The position numbers and the translations under genes are program-made. The notes below the pieces were generated by a model that saw only the letters and a program-made list of their open reading frames with translations, was not told the origin of the DNA and did no database searches. From NCBI RefSeq assembly GCF_022808955.1, contig NZ_JAKZEY010000001.1, positions 124,001 through 188,000 on the forward strand: 64,000 nt of DNA, in the 5' to 3' direction. Each line of letters begins with the position of its first letter. Within the stretch, counting starts at the first letter, position 1. This DNA comes from Anaerococcus sp. AGMB09787. Its GTDB lineage: Bacteria; Bacillota; Clostridia; Tissierellales; Peptoniphilaceae. Below are positions 25,157 through 34,155 of this stretch, piece after piece.

Positions 25157-26090
25157 TACGAAAGAATTTACTATAGAGAATGATTATCTAAGTATTACAC
25201 TAATCGATTATGGGGCAAGGATTAAAGAAATTTATTCTAAAAAATATAAGAGAAATATTGTCCTTAATTATGAAAGTAATGAAAAGTACTTAGAAGATAA
25301 GAATTTCTATGGTGCTACAATAGGACCAAACGCTAATAGAATAAAAAACGCTGAATTTGTAATAGATGGAGAGAAAATGATTTGGGAGAAAAATGATGGA
25401 AACTCTAATCTTCATTCTGGGAAATATGGTTTTGATAGAAAATATTGGACTGAGGAAATAATTAACAATGATCTAATAGTTTTGAGCCTTTATAAAGCCG
25501 ACCCCTTCTTAAGCGATGTGAAGGCTCAATTTAGACTTAATTCTAATAAAGTAGAAATAAAATATATTTCTAATTCAGCTAAGAAATCTATTATGAACAT
25601 CACTAATCATACTTATTTTAATTTGAGCGATGATGATACTATGGATAACCATCAGTTTACGATTTATAGTTCAAAATATACTCCTTTTGATGAAGAAAAA
25701 ATTCCTATTGGATCTATTGACAGCGTTAATCAGACAGAATTTGACCTTAGAAAGGATAGCTATTTAAGTGATATGATGAAGAAATTTAAAAATTCTTCTA
25801 TCGGAACTTATGGCTATGATATAAATTACATCAGTGATTCTAAGGATAAAGATATAATTAAACTTGCCCGAGTCTCACATGAGAATATTGTCCTAAATAT
25901 TTATTCTGACCAAGAAGCCTTTCAATTTTATACAGGGAGCAATATCATTGAAAGTGAGGTTAGCAAAGCTAGAAAAGGCTTTTGTATAGAGCCTCAATTT
26001 ATACCTAATAGCGTGAATTCTAGGATAAATAAGATAGTAAAGGATAGGAAAGAATTGTTTGAGTTAAATATAGTATATGAGATTGTTTGA
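25128..26090 (+). CDS. Aldose 1-epimerase (mutarotase)
   Basis: A GalM-type mutarotase of about 310-320 aa that interconverts the alpha and beta forms of aldoses. Conserved parts are LIDYGARIKEI, GATIGPNANRI, NGNSNLHSG, the catalytic His in NITNHTYFNLS and the catalytic Glu in CIEPQFIPNSVN. The start is uncertain: the only in-frame ATG (25128) is 29 bases inside xylB and has no ribosome site, whereas AGGAG at 25146-25150 sits a proper distance before ATA or ACG codons at 25158-25162. It belongs to the pentose operon and would speed use of aldose anomers such as lyxose. Confidence 0.85.
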   Translation: MFIRNCRSYNTKEFTIENDYLSITLIDYGARIKEIYSKKYKRNIVLNYESNEKYLEDKNFYGATIGPNANRIKNAEFVIDGEKMIWEKNDGNSNLHSGKYGFDRKYWTEEIINNDLIVLSLYKADPFLSDVKAQFRLNSNKVEIKYISNSAKKSIMNITNHTYFNLSDDDTMDNHQFTIYSSKYTPFDEEKIPIGSIDSVNQTEFDLRKDSYLSDMMKKFKNSSIGTYGYDINYISDSKDKDIIKLARVSHENIVLNIYSDQEAFQFYTGSNIIESEVSKARKGFCIEPQFIPNSVNSRINKIVKDRKELFELNIVYEIV

Positions 26091-26120
26091 TTCCAGTTTT
26101 ATATTTTTAAGGAGTAGGTT

Positions 26121-26768
26121 ATGAAGTTTTTTCTAGACACAGCGAATGTTGATGAGATTAGAAGAATTAACGATTTGGGGCTATGTGATGGGGTTACTAC
26201 TAATCCTTCTCTTATCAATAAGGAGGGGAGGGATTTTAAGGAAGTTATTTCTGAGATAGCATCTTTTGTCGAGGGTCCGATATCAGCTGAGGTTACTTCT
26301 TATGACTATGAGTCCATGGTCAAGGAGGCACGAGATCTTAGTAAGTGGGCAGATAATATTGTTGTCAAAATCCCCATGACTGAAGATGGACTAAGGGCAA
26401 TTAATATCCTATCCAAGGAAGGCGTTAGGACAAATTGTACATTGATTTTCTCCTTGTCCCAAGCTCTTATGGCCATGAAGGCTGGGGCAAGTTATGTTTC
26501 TCCTTTTATGGGAAGGATTGATGATATGGGGGAAGACGGAGCGAGGCTAGTTTATGATATAAGGACTATAATAGATACCTATGGCTTCGATTGTGAGATT
26601 ATAGCGGCATCTATTAGAAGTATCAAGAATTTCGAAGATGCAGCTCTTGCTGGTGCCCATATAGCGACAGTTCCTGGCAATCTTTTTGAAAAGCTATGGT
26701 CCCATGTTTTGACCGACCAAGGCATCGATAAGTTTAAGAAAGATTGGGAGGCTTTTGAAGGAAAATAA
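26121..26768 (+). CDS. tal: Transaldolase (TalC/MipB-type)
   Basis: A 215-aa short transaldolase that moves a dihydroxyacetone unit in the non-oxidative pentose phosphate pathway. [10 protein letters not shown] and DGVTTNPSL at the start are family signatures; the Schiff-base lysine is in [15 protein letters not shown] at about residue 86; the strands [10 protein letters not shown] and [13 protein letters not shown] follow. Length agrees with the ~215-aa subfamily, which also holds fructose-6-phosphate aldolases. The pairing with transketolase directly downstream favours transaldolase. A GGAG site precedes the ATG. Confidence 0.92.
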   Translation: MKFFLDTANVDEIRRINDLGLCDGVTTNPSLINKEGRDFKEVISEIASFVEGPISAEVTSYDYESMVKEARDLSKWADNIVVKIPMTEDGLRAINILSKEGVRTNCTLIFSLSQALMAMKAGASYVSPFMGRIDDMGEDGARLVYDIRTIIDTYGFDCEIIAASIRSIKNFEDAALAGAHIATVPGNLFEKLWSHVLTDQGIDKFKKDWEAFEGK

Positions 26769-26773
26769 TTTTG

Positions 26774-26804
26774 AGATCTGTAGCTTCGGCTATGGGTCTT
26801 TTTC
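26774..26804 (+). terminator. Terminator after transaldolase
   Basis: AGATCTGTAGC (26774-26784) pairs with GCTATGGGTCT (26789-26799) through three wobbles, capped by a TTCG tetraloop and followed by TTTTT. Transketolase therefore probably has its own promoter. Confidence 0.75.
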
Positions 26805-26862
26805 CTTAAAAATAAAACGATTTATAGTAAAGTATAAGTAGAAGATTTAAAAAGGAGATTTC

Positions 26863-28851
26863 ATGTTTACTAATAACGATCAATTAGCAGTTAATGCAAT
26901 TAGGGCTTTATCAATTGCCCAAATCGAAAAGGCTAATAGTGGCCACCCTGGTCTACCTATGGGTGCTGCTCCTATGGCTTATGTTTTGTTTAATAAAGTT
27001 TTGAAGGCTAATCCTGAAAACCCTGATTGGTTTAATAGGGATAGGTTTGTTTTGTCAGCAGGTCATGGTTCTGCCATGCTTTATTCTCTCTTGCACCTAG
27101 CAGGCTATGACCTATCTATTGATGAACTAAAGAATTTTAGACAAGTAGGATCTAAGGCTCCAGGTCATCCTGAGAGGGGAGTTACACCAGGGGTTGAGGT
27201 TGTAACAGGTCCTTTGGGCCAAGGAATAGGTCAAGCTGTAGGTCTTGCTTTAGCTGAAAAGCACCTAGGAGGTCTATATAACAAGGAAAATTATAATATT
27301 ATAAACCACTACACCTATGCCCTATGTGGGGATGGGGACTTGATGGAAGGTATTTCCTATGAAGCAATGAGCTTTGCAGGTCATCTAAACCTTAACAAGC
27401 TAATCGTTCTTTATGATTCAAATAATATTTCCCTTGATGGAGACCTATCAGATTCTTTCTCTGAAAATATTGAAATGAGGGCAAAGGCTCTTAACTGGAA
27501 TTATCTAAGGGTTGAAGACGGCAATAATCTCGAAGATATTTATGAGGCTATAGAAAAGGCCAAGGAAAATAAGGAAGGGCCAAGCCTAATCGAAATTAAA
27601 ACTATTATAGGCTATGGTTCAGCAAATCAAGGCACTAACAAGGTTCATGGAGCGCCAATCGGAGCAGATGACTTCAAGGCAGCCAAGAAAGTTTATGGCT
27701 GGGAAGCCAAGGACTTCGAAGTCCCTGAAGAAGTCTACGATGCCTTTAGACAAGGAGTTCTAGCCAAGGGTAAGGAAGAAGAAAAAGCTTGGGAAGAACT
27801 TTTAGCATCTTATAAAGAATCCTATGCTGATGACTACGAAGAACTAATGATGGGAATTAATAGAAAATTACCTGAGAACTTTATGGATCAAATTAAATCC
27901 TATGATTCTTCCATGAAGGATATAGCAACCAGGTCATCAAGTGGAGAGATAATCCAAGAGATTGCCAAACTTACAAGAAACTTCTGGGGTGGAAGTGCTG
28001 ACCTATCTTCATCTAACAAAACTAATATAAGTGGTGAAGATGCTATGACAGATCAAAATCCAGTAGGTCGTAATGTAGCCTATGGAGTTCGTGAATTTGC
28101 CATGGCTGCTATAGGAAATGGAATTATGGCCCATGGAGGTTCCTTCCACTATGTATCTACTTTCTTTGTCTTCATAGACTACCTAAAACCAGCCTTAAGA
28201 CTATCTGCCCTAGGTAAGCTTCCACTAACCTATGTTATGACCCATGATAGTGTAGCTGTAGGAGAAGATGGTCCAACCCATGAGCCAATCGAACAACTTG
28301 CCATGGTAAGATCAATTCCAAATGCTATCCTTATTAGGCCAGCAGATGCCAATGAAACAAGGCTTGCTTGGAAGATAGCCCTAGAGAGTAAGGAAAGCCC
28401 AGTAGTTCTAGCCCTAACCCGTCAAAATGTAAGAAATCTAGAAGAAACAGAGCAAGTAGAAGGAATTGAAAAGGGTGCCTACATCATAAAAGATGCAGAA
28501 AACCCTGACCTAATCCTAATAGGAACAGGATCAGAAGTAGCCCTAGCCCTAGATACTTCTAAGGCCCTAGAAGCAGACGGCAAAAAAGTAAGAGTTGTAT
28601 CCATGCCATCCATGGAACTATTTAGGTCCCAAGACGAGTCCTACAAGGCAAAAATCCTCCCACAAAATGTAAGAAAGGTATCCATAGAAATGGCATCTAG
28701 CTTCGGTTGGGGAGAATGGACAGGATCAAATGGTCTAAACATAGCTATCGATAGGTTTGGCATCTCAGGCAAGGGAGATGAAGTAATCGAAGAACTAGGC
28801 TTCAGTGTCGAAGCCATCAAAGAAAGAATCGAAAGGAAGTTTTTTAATTAA
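26863..28851 (+). CDS. tkt: Transketolase
   Basis: A 662-aa thiamine-diphosphate enzyme of the usual length. The ThDP-binding motif is [20 protein letters not shown]-like near residue 155; substrate-binding histidines occur in NSGHPGLP and [21 protein letters not shown] is conserved, and the C-terminal pyrimidine-binding domain has [11 protein letters not shown] and [18 protein letters not shown]. It transfers two-carbon units from xylulose 5-phosphate and completes the pathway fed by the lyxose genes. AAGGAG precedes the ATG. A terminator lies on both sides, so it is a separate unit. Confidence 0.96.
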   Translation: MFTNNDQLAVNAIRALSIAQIEKANSGHPGLPMGAAPMAYVLFNKVLKANPENPDWFNRDRFVLSAGHGSAMLYSLLHLAGYDLSIDELKNFRQVGSKAPGHPERGVTPGVEVVTGPLGQGIGQAVGLALAEKHLGGLYNKENYNIINHYTYALCGDGDLMEGISYEAMSFAGHLNLNKLIVLYDSNNISLDGDLSDSFSENIEMRAKALNWNYLRVEDGNNLEDIYEAIEKAKENKEGPSLIEIKTIIGYGSANQGTNKVHGAPIGADDFKAAKKVYGWEAKDFEVPEEVYDAFRQGVLAKGKEEEKAWEELLASYKESYADDYEELMMGINRKLPENFMDQIKSYDSSMKDIATRSSSGEIIQEIAKLTRNFWGGSADLSSSNKTNISGEDAMTDQNPVGRNVAYGVREFAMAAIGNGIMAHGGSFHYVSTFFVFIDYLKPALRLSALGKLPLTYVMTHDSVAVGEDGPTHEPIEQLAMVRSIPNAILIRPADANETRLAWKIALESKESPVVLALTRQNVRNLEETEQVEGIEKGAYIIKDAENPDLILIGTGSEVALALDTSKALEADGKKVRVVSMPSMELFRSQDESYKAKILPQNVRKVSIEMASSFGWGEWTGSNGLNIAIDRFGISGKGDEVIEELGFSVEAIKERIERKFFN

Positions 28852-28911
28852 AAATCCTAGGCTAAGCCAACAAAATTAATAGATGCCAAGTGAAAAATAT
28901 AATAATTTTAT

Positions 28912-28947
28912 GGATGCTGTCCTAAAACTAAGGGGTGGCATCCTTTT
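28912..28947 (+). terminator. Terminator after transketolase
   Basis: GGATGCTGTCC (28912-28922) pairs with GGGTGGCATCC (28933-28943) with three wobbles, then TTTT. Confidence 0.75.
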
Positions 28948-28985
28948 ATTATCATTACCAATACTTCGCCTCCTAATTTTGGGAA

Positions 28986-29016
28986 TCAAAAAAGCACCTA
29001 CCTTTCGATAGGTGCT
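28986..29016 (-). terminator. Terminator of the toxin-antitoxin remnant (minus strand)
   Basis: AGCACCTA (28993-29000) and TAGGTGCT (29009-29016) form a perfect 8-bp stem. On the minus strand the stem is followed by six T residues (28987-28992), so it terminates the degenerate toxin gene. Confidence 0.65.
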
Positions 29017-29023
29017 AAACATT

Positions 29024-29297
29024 CTATTTAATTAAATCAGACTGAGATCCAGTCCTTACGAGTGATAAAACCAAAATGTCATCAAACTTCTCATAGATTA
29101 GAAAAAAGTCTGGTTCTACATGGCATTCTCGAGTCCACTTATAGTTTCCATTTAATAAATGGTCTCTATATTCTTCATCTAGTCTTTCAGCCTTAGCAAT
29201 TTTGCCTACAAGTTCGAATAGCTTATCAATATCTTTTCCTTGTTTTTTAGCTTATTTTAGGTCTTTTTTAAATTTTTGGTAAATTTTATTTTATACT
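29024..29297 (-). pseudogene. YafQ/RelE-type mRNA interferase toxin, broken
   Basis: The minus strand encodes the C-terminal two thirds of a YafQ-like toxin: FKKDLK, an in-frame stop (29252-29254), then AKKQGKDIDKL, LLNGNYKWTRECHVEPD, FFLIYEKFDD and LVRTGSQSDLIK. The N-L-x-G-x-x-R-E-CH-x-x-PD and RTGSHSDL patterns are diagnostic of this toxin family. The N-terminus (KYKIKFTKN) lies in another frame, so there is both a nonsense mutation and a frameshift. It is not expected to make active toxin. The partner antitoxin remnant sits directly upstream. Confidence 0.75.
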
Positions 29298-29451
29298 TCA
29301 AGAGCCTTCCTCAAATCATCATATTATCATAGAATTATAGACTATTATCCGTAGCTATTCTTCTTCCTACATCTATAGATTCTATAGTTTCCTTGATTGG
29401 GAAATTTAGTTTTAATTTAAAAGAGGTGCCATTTTCTCTAATTGTAGCCAT
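29291..29451 (-). pseudogene. RelB/DinJ-type antitoxin remnant
   Basis: An ATG at 29451 with a GGAGATT site begins a 38-codon frame (MATIRENGTSFKLKLNFP, then KETIESIDVGRRIA), ending at a premature TAA. After a short gap and a frame change the typical antitoxin end DDLRKALEV follows and stops at 29291, overlapping the toxin start. The ETIESI-x-x-GR and DDLRKAL segments resemble the C-terminal half of RelB/DinJ antitoxins, while the ribbon-helix-helix DNA-binding half is missing. A deletion plus frameshift is the simplest explanation. Confidence is limited by the shortness of the match. Confidence 0.6.
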
Positions 29452-29531
29452 AGTTAATCTCCTTTGCTTAAAGAATATTACAATATTGAGGCGTTGTAAA
29501 CACAGTGTTCTTACAATAGCCCCGTCAATCT

Positions 29532-31001
29532 TTATTTATTGCTTTTTGATCTTAGGTCCCTATAGGTGTAAGGGCTTAGCATAAGGAGGATTGGGAATAT
29601 TTCTAGTCTTCCCATTAGCATGGCTATGGTTAGGGATATCTTTGATAGGAGGCCTATTTCTGCGAAGCTTCCCAGAGGACCAAATTCTCCTATACCAGGG
29701 CCTACATTGTTGAAGGTGGTTGCTACTGCTGTGAAGGCTGATTGGAAGTCATTTACATCAAGGGCAACTATTAGGATAAGGACTACAAAGATTAGGATAA
29801 AAAGTGCAAAGTACTTGCCAACTGATGTCTCGGTTTCTTCGTCCACTCTTTTTTTATCGAGTCTAGTCATGGTTATTCTCCTAGGATGGAGGGATTGCCT
29901 TACTTGGTTGATACCACGTTTTACCAATATTATAACTCTCGATACTTTGAGTCCTCCTGCAGTAGATCCTGCACATCCTCCAATAAACATCAAGAATATT
30001 AATATCAGTCTTGAAAATAGGGGCCAAGTGCCAAAGTCAGCTGATACAAAACCTGTCGTTGTCATAACTGAAGTTACGGCAAAGAAGGAGTTTGATAGGG
30101 CGTAGGACTTATCTGCATAGCTTGAGAAGATATTTAGGAAGATAAGGAGGCTCGCTCCAATTGTGATTCCTAGGTAGACTCTAAGCTCTTCACTATCAGT
30201 TCCCTCTCTTAGGGTTCTAAAGATAGAATAGTAGTAGACATTGAAGTTTACCCCAAAGGCAAACATGGCTATGGACAAAACTATTTCTATATATCTTGAA
30301 TTATAATAGCCGATAGATAGGTCTCGGTTACCAAAGCCACCCGTTCCTGCAGTACTCATAGCATGGATCAAGGAGTCAAATAGGCTCATTCCACCAAACA
30401 AGAGAAAGACTACAGTTACTAGTGTCATTATTAGGTAAATTATATAGAGGGCCCTGGCTGTATCTGATAGCTTGGATGTTATCTTACCAAAGGTTGGTCC
30501 TGGGACTTCTGCTTGCATTATGAGCGATGAGTTCCTGTTGGTCTTTGGTAGAATTGCCAGGGTAAAGACCAAGATTCCCATACCTCCTACTAGGTGGGAG
30601 AGGGATCTCCAAAATATTATAGAATTAGGCAGGGACTCTACACTTCTTGCAACTGTTGCTCCTGTTGTGGTAAAGCCTGATACCATCTCAAAGATAGCAT
30701 CTATGGGAGTATTGTATTCTTCTGGGGTCATTAGTAGAGGCAAGGACCCGAATAAGGAGAAGATAATCCAACCAGCAGCAACTATAAACATAGCTTCCTT
30801 TAGGTAAAAATCTCCACTACTATCGCCCTTTTTTTGAAGGTACTTGCCTAGTCCAAATGAAATTAATATGGGCAAGCTAAAGGATAAGACATCTATCATA
30901 TTTTCCCTGTAGATGAGGGAGACTATAAGGGGTAGGCACATAAGACCTGCCAAGATTACTAGCAATTTTCCTAGAGTATATTTTATAATACCTGTATTCA
31001 T
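29532..31001 (-). CDS. trkH: Potassium uptake protein TrkH
   Basis: A 489-aa K+ channel-like membrane subunit. Its four pore loops carry the selectivity glycines: GFTTTGATV, STAGTGGFGNRD, MTTTGFVSAD and FNNVGPGIGEFG. About ten hydrophobic helices are present and the length agrees with TrkH/KtrB (450-490). The start overlaps the end of trkA by four bases, so the two form one operon, and TrkA gates TrkH by binding nucleotides. The stop is followed downstream by the toxin-antitoxin remnant; I see no convincing terminator between them. Confidence 0.95.
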   Translation of the reverse strand: MNTGIIKYTLGKLLVILAGLMCLPLIVSLIYRENMIDVLSFSLPILISFGLGKYLQKKGDSSGDFYLKEAMFIVAAGWIIFSLFGSLPLLMTPEEYNTPIDAIFEMVSGFTTTGATVARSVESLPNSIIFWRSLSHLVGGMGILVFTLAILPKTNRNSSLIMQAEVPGPTFGKITSKLSDTARALYIIYLIMTLVTVVFLLFGGMSLFDSLIHAMSTAGTGGFGNRDLSIGYYNSRYIEIVLSIAMFAFGVNFNVYYYSIFRTLREGTDSEELRVYLGITIGASLLIFLNIFSSYADKSYALSNSFFAVTSVMTTTGFVSADFGTWPLFSRLILIFLMFIGGCAGSTAGGLKVSRVIILVKRGINQVRQSLHPRRITMTRLDKKRVDEETETSVGKYFALFILIFVVLILIVALDVNDFQSAFTAVATTFNNVGPGIGEFGPLGSFAEIGLLSKISLTIAMLMGRLEIFPILLMLSPYTYRDLRSKSNK

Positions 31002-32368
31002 TCTTCCTCCAATATATTATCAATTTCAGAGAAATCCTTGTTGGTTGTCATAACTAGGACCCTATCGCCGATCTTGATAGTAGAATTACCGTTGGCTATG
31101 GAAATCTTGCCATAAGGGCCATCCTTGATGTAGGCTACTAGGGTGTTCTTCTTTATAGGAAGGTCCTTTAATTTTTTGCCTATAATCTTGCTATCTTCTA
31201 TGATATTAAATTCTATAGCCTCTACATTTTCATCTTCTAGTCTGTATAGGTTTTTGATGGAAAAGCCGTTAGCATTTTCCTTGCTTCTAACTAGTCTTAG
31301 GACAAAGTCGCTGGCAGCACGCTTACTGGTAATGGCATCGTCAATATTTAGTAGGCCGGTAATCTTAAGAAGCTTGGTATTATCTACCTTGGTTATTATA
31401 TTACTGATACCCAGTCTCTTGGCTAGAAGGGAGATGAGAATATTCTCTTCGTCAGTTGGAGTAAGGGCGATTACTGCATCGTAGGATGTAACCCTCTCTT
31501 CTGTAAGGACATCAGGATTTGCTCCGTCAGTATTGATAACTACAGCCTTTGGGAAGGCCTCTTGGATAGAAATTGCAGTTTCCTTGTTAATCTCCATAAT
31601 GGTAACTTCAAAATTTCTCTCTAGTAACAAATTGGTAAGGTAGTAGGAAATCCTGGATGCCCCTATGATCATTACTTTTTTTATAGACCCCTCATCTCCT
31701 ACTTCAGACTTATAAATCCTACTAAGGACTGATTTATTTGCTGCAATATGGACAAACTCACCTTCTTTAAGAACATGATTACCTGCGGGGATAAATATAT
31801 TGTCCTTGTACCTTGCTATACAAATTAGTGCATCCTTGAGGTAGCCTTCCATAGAAAGTTGCATCAAGGACTTATTTAGCATAGCGGAGTCTTTCTTGAT
31901 CTCAAGCTGGATCATATTAACTGCACCATGGAAGAAGGAATCTACGCTGTGGGACTTAGGGTATTTGAGGGTCCTTTGAATTTCCTTGGCAGCATAGTAT
32001 TCAGGATTGATAATATTATCAACGCCCATGGATGATCTCATGAATTCGACATCATTGGTATATTTTGGTTCCCTTACCCTGGCTATGGTATATCTAGCAC
32101 CAAGGTTCTTGGCCATAACTGAGGCTATAATATTGATGTCATCTTCTAGGGTAAGGGCTACGAAGATATCGCAGTTTTTGATATTAGCTTCCTTTAAGAT
32201 TTTAGGATCGGTTCCATCTCCCAAAATTCCCATCACATCATTTACAGCTAGTAGTCTATCTAATATATCTTTATCTTTTTCTATAACTAGGATATTGTGG
32301 TCTTCTTCGGCCAGTTGGCTTGTTAGGTAGGAGCCTATTATACCTGCACCGACTATAATTATATTCAT
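30998..32368 (-). CDS. trkA: Potassium uptake regulatory protein TrkA
   Basis: A 456-aa cytoplasmic protein with two RCK units, as in E. coli TrkA (458 aa). Each has a Rossmann nucleotide-binding start (MNIIIVGAGIIGSYLTSQL and, near residue 230, VMIIGASRISYYLTNLL) and a TrkA-C domain. It binds NAD(H) or ATP/ADP and controls TrkH. The ATG at 32368 is chosen because GGGGGAAGT lies six bases upstream and the protein then begins at the Rossmann strand; an upstream in-frame ATG would add 13 residues inside the leader. Confidence 0.93.
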   Translation of the reverse strand: MNIIIVGAGIIGSYLTSQLAEEDHNILVIEKDKDILDRLLAVNDVMGILGDGTDPKILKEANIKNCDIFVALTLEDDINIIASVMAKNLGARYTIARVREPKYTNDVEFMRSSMGVDNIINPEYYAAKEIQRTLKYPKSHSVDSFFHGAVNMIQLEIKKDSAMLNKSLMQLSMEGYLKDALICIARYKDNIFIPAGNHVLKEGEFVHIAANKSVLSRIYKSEVGDEGSIKKVMIIGASRISYYLTNLLLERNFEVTIMEINKETAISIQEAFPKAVVINTDGANPDVLTEERVTSYDAVIALTPTDEENILISLLAKRLGISNIITKVDNTKLLKITGLLNIDDAITSKRAASDFVLRLVRSKENANGFSIKNLYRLEDENVEAIEFNIIEDSKIIGKKLKDLPIKKNTLVAYIKDGPYGKISIANGNSTIKIGDRVLVMTTNKDFSEIDNILEEE

Positions 32369-32395
32369 ACTTCCCCCTATGTCTTGAATACCTTG

Positions 32396-32424
32396 ATTAT
32401 AGCACATAAAGTCCTTTATTTAAA
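32396..32424 (-). promoter_or_regulatory. trkAH promoter
   Basis: On the minus strand, TATAAT (32401 to 32396) is preceded at 17 bases by a weak -35, TTTAAA (32424 to 32419). The leader to the trkA ATG is about 20 bases. Confidence 0.45.
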
Positions 32425-32529
32425 GTGCTTAAAAACTCATATATAGTATATTAAAAATCAAATACTTAGCCAGTTAGAAATTCTTTGCTAAGAAAGCCTT
32501 TTTTTGTACAATATTACTAAGGAGGACTT

Positions 32530-34155
32530 ATGATATTTGAAAATGATGACTTACTTATTTTACAAACAAGATCCGTACAGGACTTTAAAATAGATGAAAG
32601 CAATATTAGCTCCTACGCTTATAGGGGAGATAAGCTTATTATTAAATATGGAATATCAAATAAGAAACCTTATCCTATAGATATAAATATAAGGACTAGC
32701 GATTTTTTATCCAACAATCTTATAATTAAACAAGATAGGCTAGAAGTTAGAACAATTAAGAAGGTAAGGGGACATATAGGGAGATCTTTTAGCAAAGATG
32801 GAGATAAGAATTTCCCTAAAATAGAAGCTTTCGACCTAATAGAATATGAAAATTCACTAAGGCTTGAGGGAGAGTCTATAAATTATTTTTATCTTTATAT
32901 TACAACATCCTTAGAAGACAAAGGGGTATATAAAGGAAGTCTTTTTATAGATTATCTAAATAAGAGCTTAAAAGTGGACTTATCCTTTGAAATCTTACCA
33001 ATAGATAAGACTAGAGCAGATTTTGATTTAAATCTTTGGCAGTACCCATACTCTGAGGCTAGGTATTATGAAATCTCTGATGAAAATTTTTTTAAGGAAG
33101 ACCACAAGGAAATTTTAAGCGAAGTTTTTAATTTATATAAGGCTTATAGGGGAGATACCCTAACTACAAGTATAATCGATGAGCCTTGGGACCATCAGAC
33201 TTATGATCCATATCCATCTATGGTAAGGATAAGTCATGAGGACTTAAGCTTTAATTATGAACATTTTGATTCTTATGTAAATTTAGGGATAGATAAGTTT
33301 AAGAAAATATATGCTTTTTCTCTCATACCTTGGGACAAAGAAGGCTTTGATAGGGATTTTTGGCATAAGTTCTTAAGAGATTTTATAGCTCATCTCGATT
33401 CAAAAAATCTCTTTGATAGAACCTACATAGCAATTGATGAGAGGAAAGTAGGTCAAGTAAAAGAAGCTTTAGATTTTTTGCAACCATATAAGAATAAAGA
33501 TGGGAAAAGTTTTAAAGTTGCCTACCAAACATCCTTTGATAAGAAAAATATTAGCCTATATAACAAGGTTGATGAAATCTCCTTTGACTTGCCAAGTATA
33601 AATTACGATTGCCTATCTTATGTTAAAGAAAGAAAAGAAGTTGGCCTATATACTAGCTTATATATTTGTTGCGGTATATATCCAAATACCTTTATCTATT
33701 CAGATTCATATGAGGCGATATTTGTAATTATTTATGCTTACTTAAATGGCTTTGATGGCTTCCTCAGGTGGGCCTTGGACGCTTATGTAAAAGATCCTAG
33801 GTCAGACTTATCTTTTTATTATTTTGAGTCGGGGGATACTTCCCTTATCTATCCTAGCAAGGATATAAAGAAAGATAAGAGACCAGCAAGCTCTGTTAGG
33901 CTTGAGTCTTTGGCAGAGGGTCTAGAAATAATAGACAAGATAGATTTTTTAAAGAAGAATTTAAAGGAAAAAGATAGGCAAGATTTTATCTCACAATTTG
34001 GAGCCTTTACTATACCAGAATCATTTGAAAATGAATATAAGGCCAGGATAAGTGATGATAGGGCAAGGTCTATGATAATAAAAGATGTCACAGCTATGAA
34101 AGAGTTAATCTATAAGTATAGCAAAATTTATTTGGAAGGTAGAAGATGGGTATAA
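32530..34155 (+). CDS. GH123-like / DUF4091 glycoside hydrolase
   Basis: A 541-aa protein with an N-terminal beta-sandwich region (about 1-155) and a TIM-barrel-like domain from about 170, ending at about 470. The segment DRDFWHKFLRDFIAHLDSKN followed by FDRTYIAIDERKVGQVKEAL is the DUF4091/GH123 signature, including the D-E pair used by GH123 beta-N-acetylgalactosaminidases. WPYxYxEARYYE-like and EPWDHQTYDP motifs also fit. No signal peptide, so it acts on glycans already inside the cell. AAGGAGG precedes the ATG. The stop overlaps the GH92 start by ten bases. The exact sugar is not assigned. Confidence 0.75.
   Translation: MIFENDDLLILQTRSVQDFKIDESNISSYAYRGDKLIIKYGISNKKPYPIDINIRTSDFLSNNLIIKQDRLEVRTIKKVRGHIGRSFSKDGDKNFPKIEAFDLIEYENSLRLEGESINYFYLYITTSLEDKGVYKGSLFIDYLNKSLKVDLSFEILPIDKTRADFDLNLWQYPYSEARYYEISDENFFKEDHKEILSEVFNLYKAYRGDTLTTSIIDEPWDHQTYDPYPSMVRISHEDLSFNYEHFDSYVNLGIDKFKKIYAFSLIPWDKEGFDRDFWHKFLRDFIAHLDSKNLFDRTYIAIDERKVGQVKEALDFLQPYKNKDGKSFKVAYQTSFDKKNISLYNKVDEISFDLPSINYDCLSYVKERKEVGLYTSLYICCGIYPNTFIYSDSYEAIFVIIYAYLNGFDGFLRWALDAYVKDPRSDLSFYYFESGDTSLIYPSKDIKKDKRPASSVRLESLAEGLEIIDKIDFLKKNLKEKDRQDFISQFGAFTIPESFENEYKARISDDRARSMIIKDVTAMKELIYKYSKIYLEGRRWV

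Noticed and set aside
29393-29584. 63-codon frame on the plus strand between the toxin-antitoxin remnant and trkH
   Set aside because: It runs across the antitoxin remnant and into the trkH end in antisense, and has no ribosome site.
29620-30105. Open frame of about 161 codons opposite trkH
   Set aside because: It is antisense to well conserved TrkH pore sequence, and its protein is low in complexity and unrecognisable.
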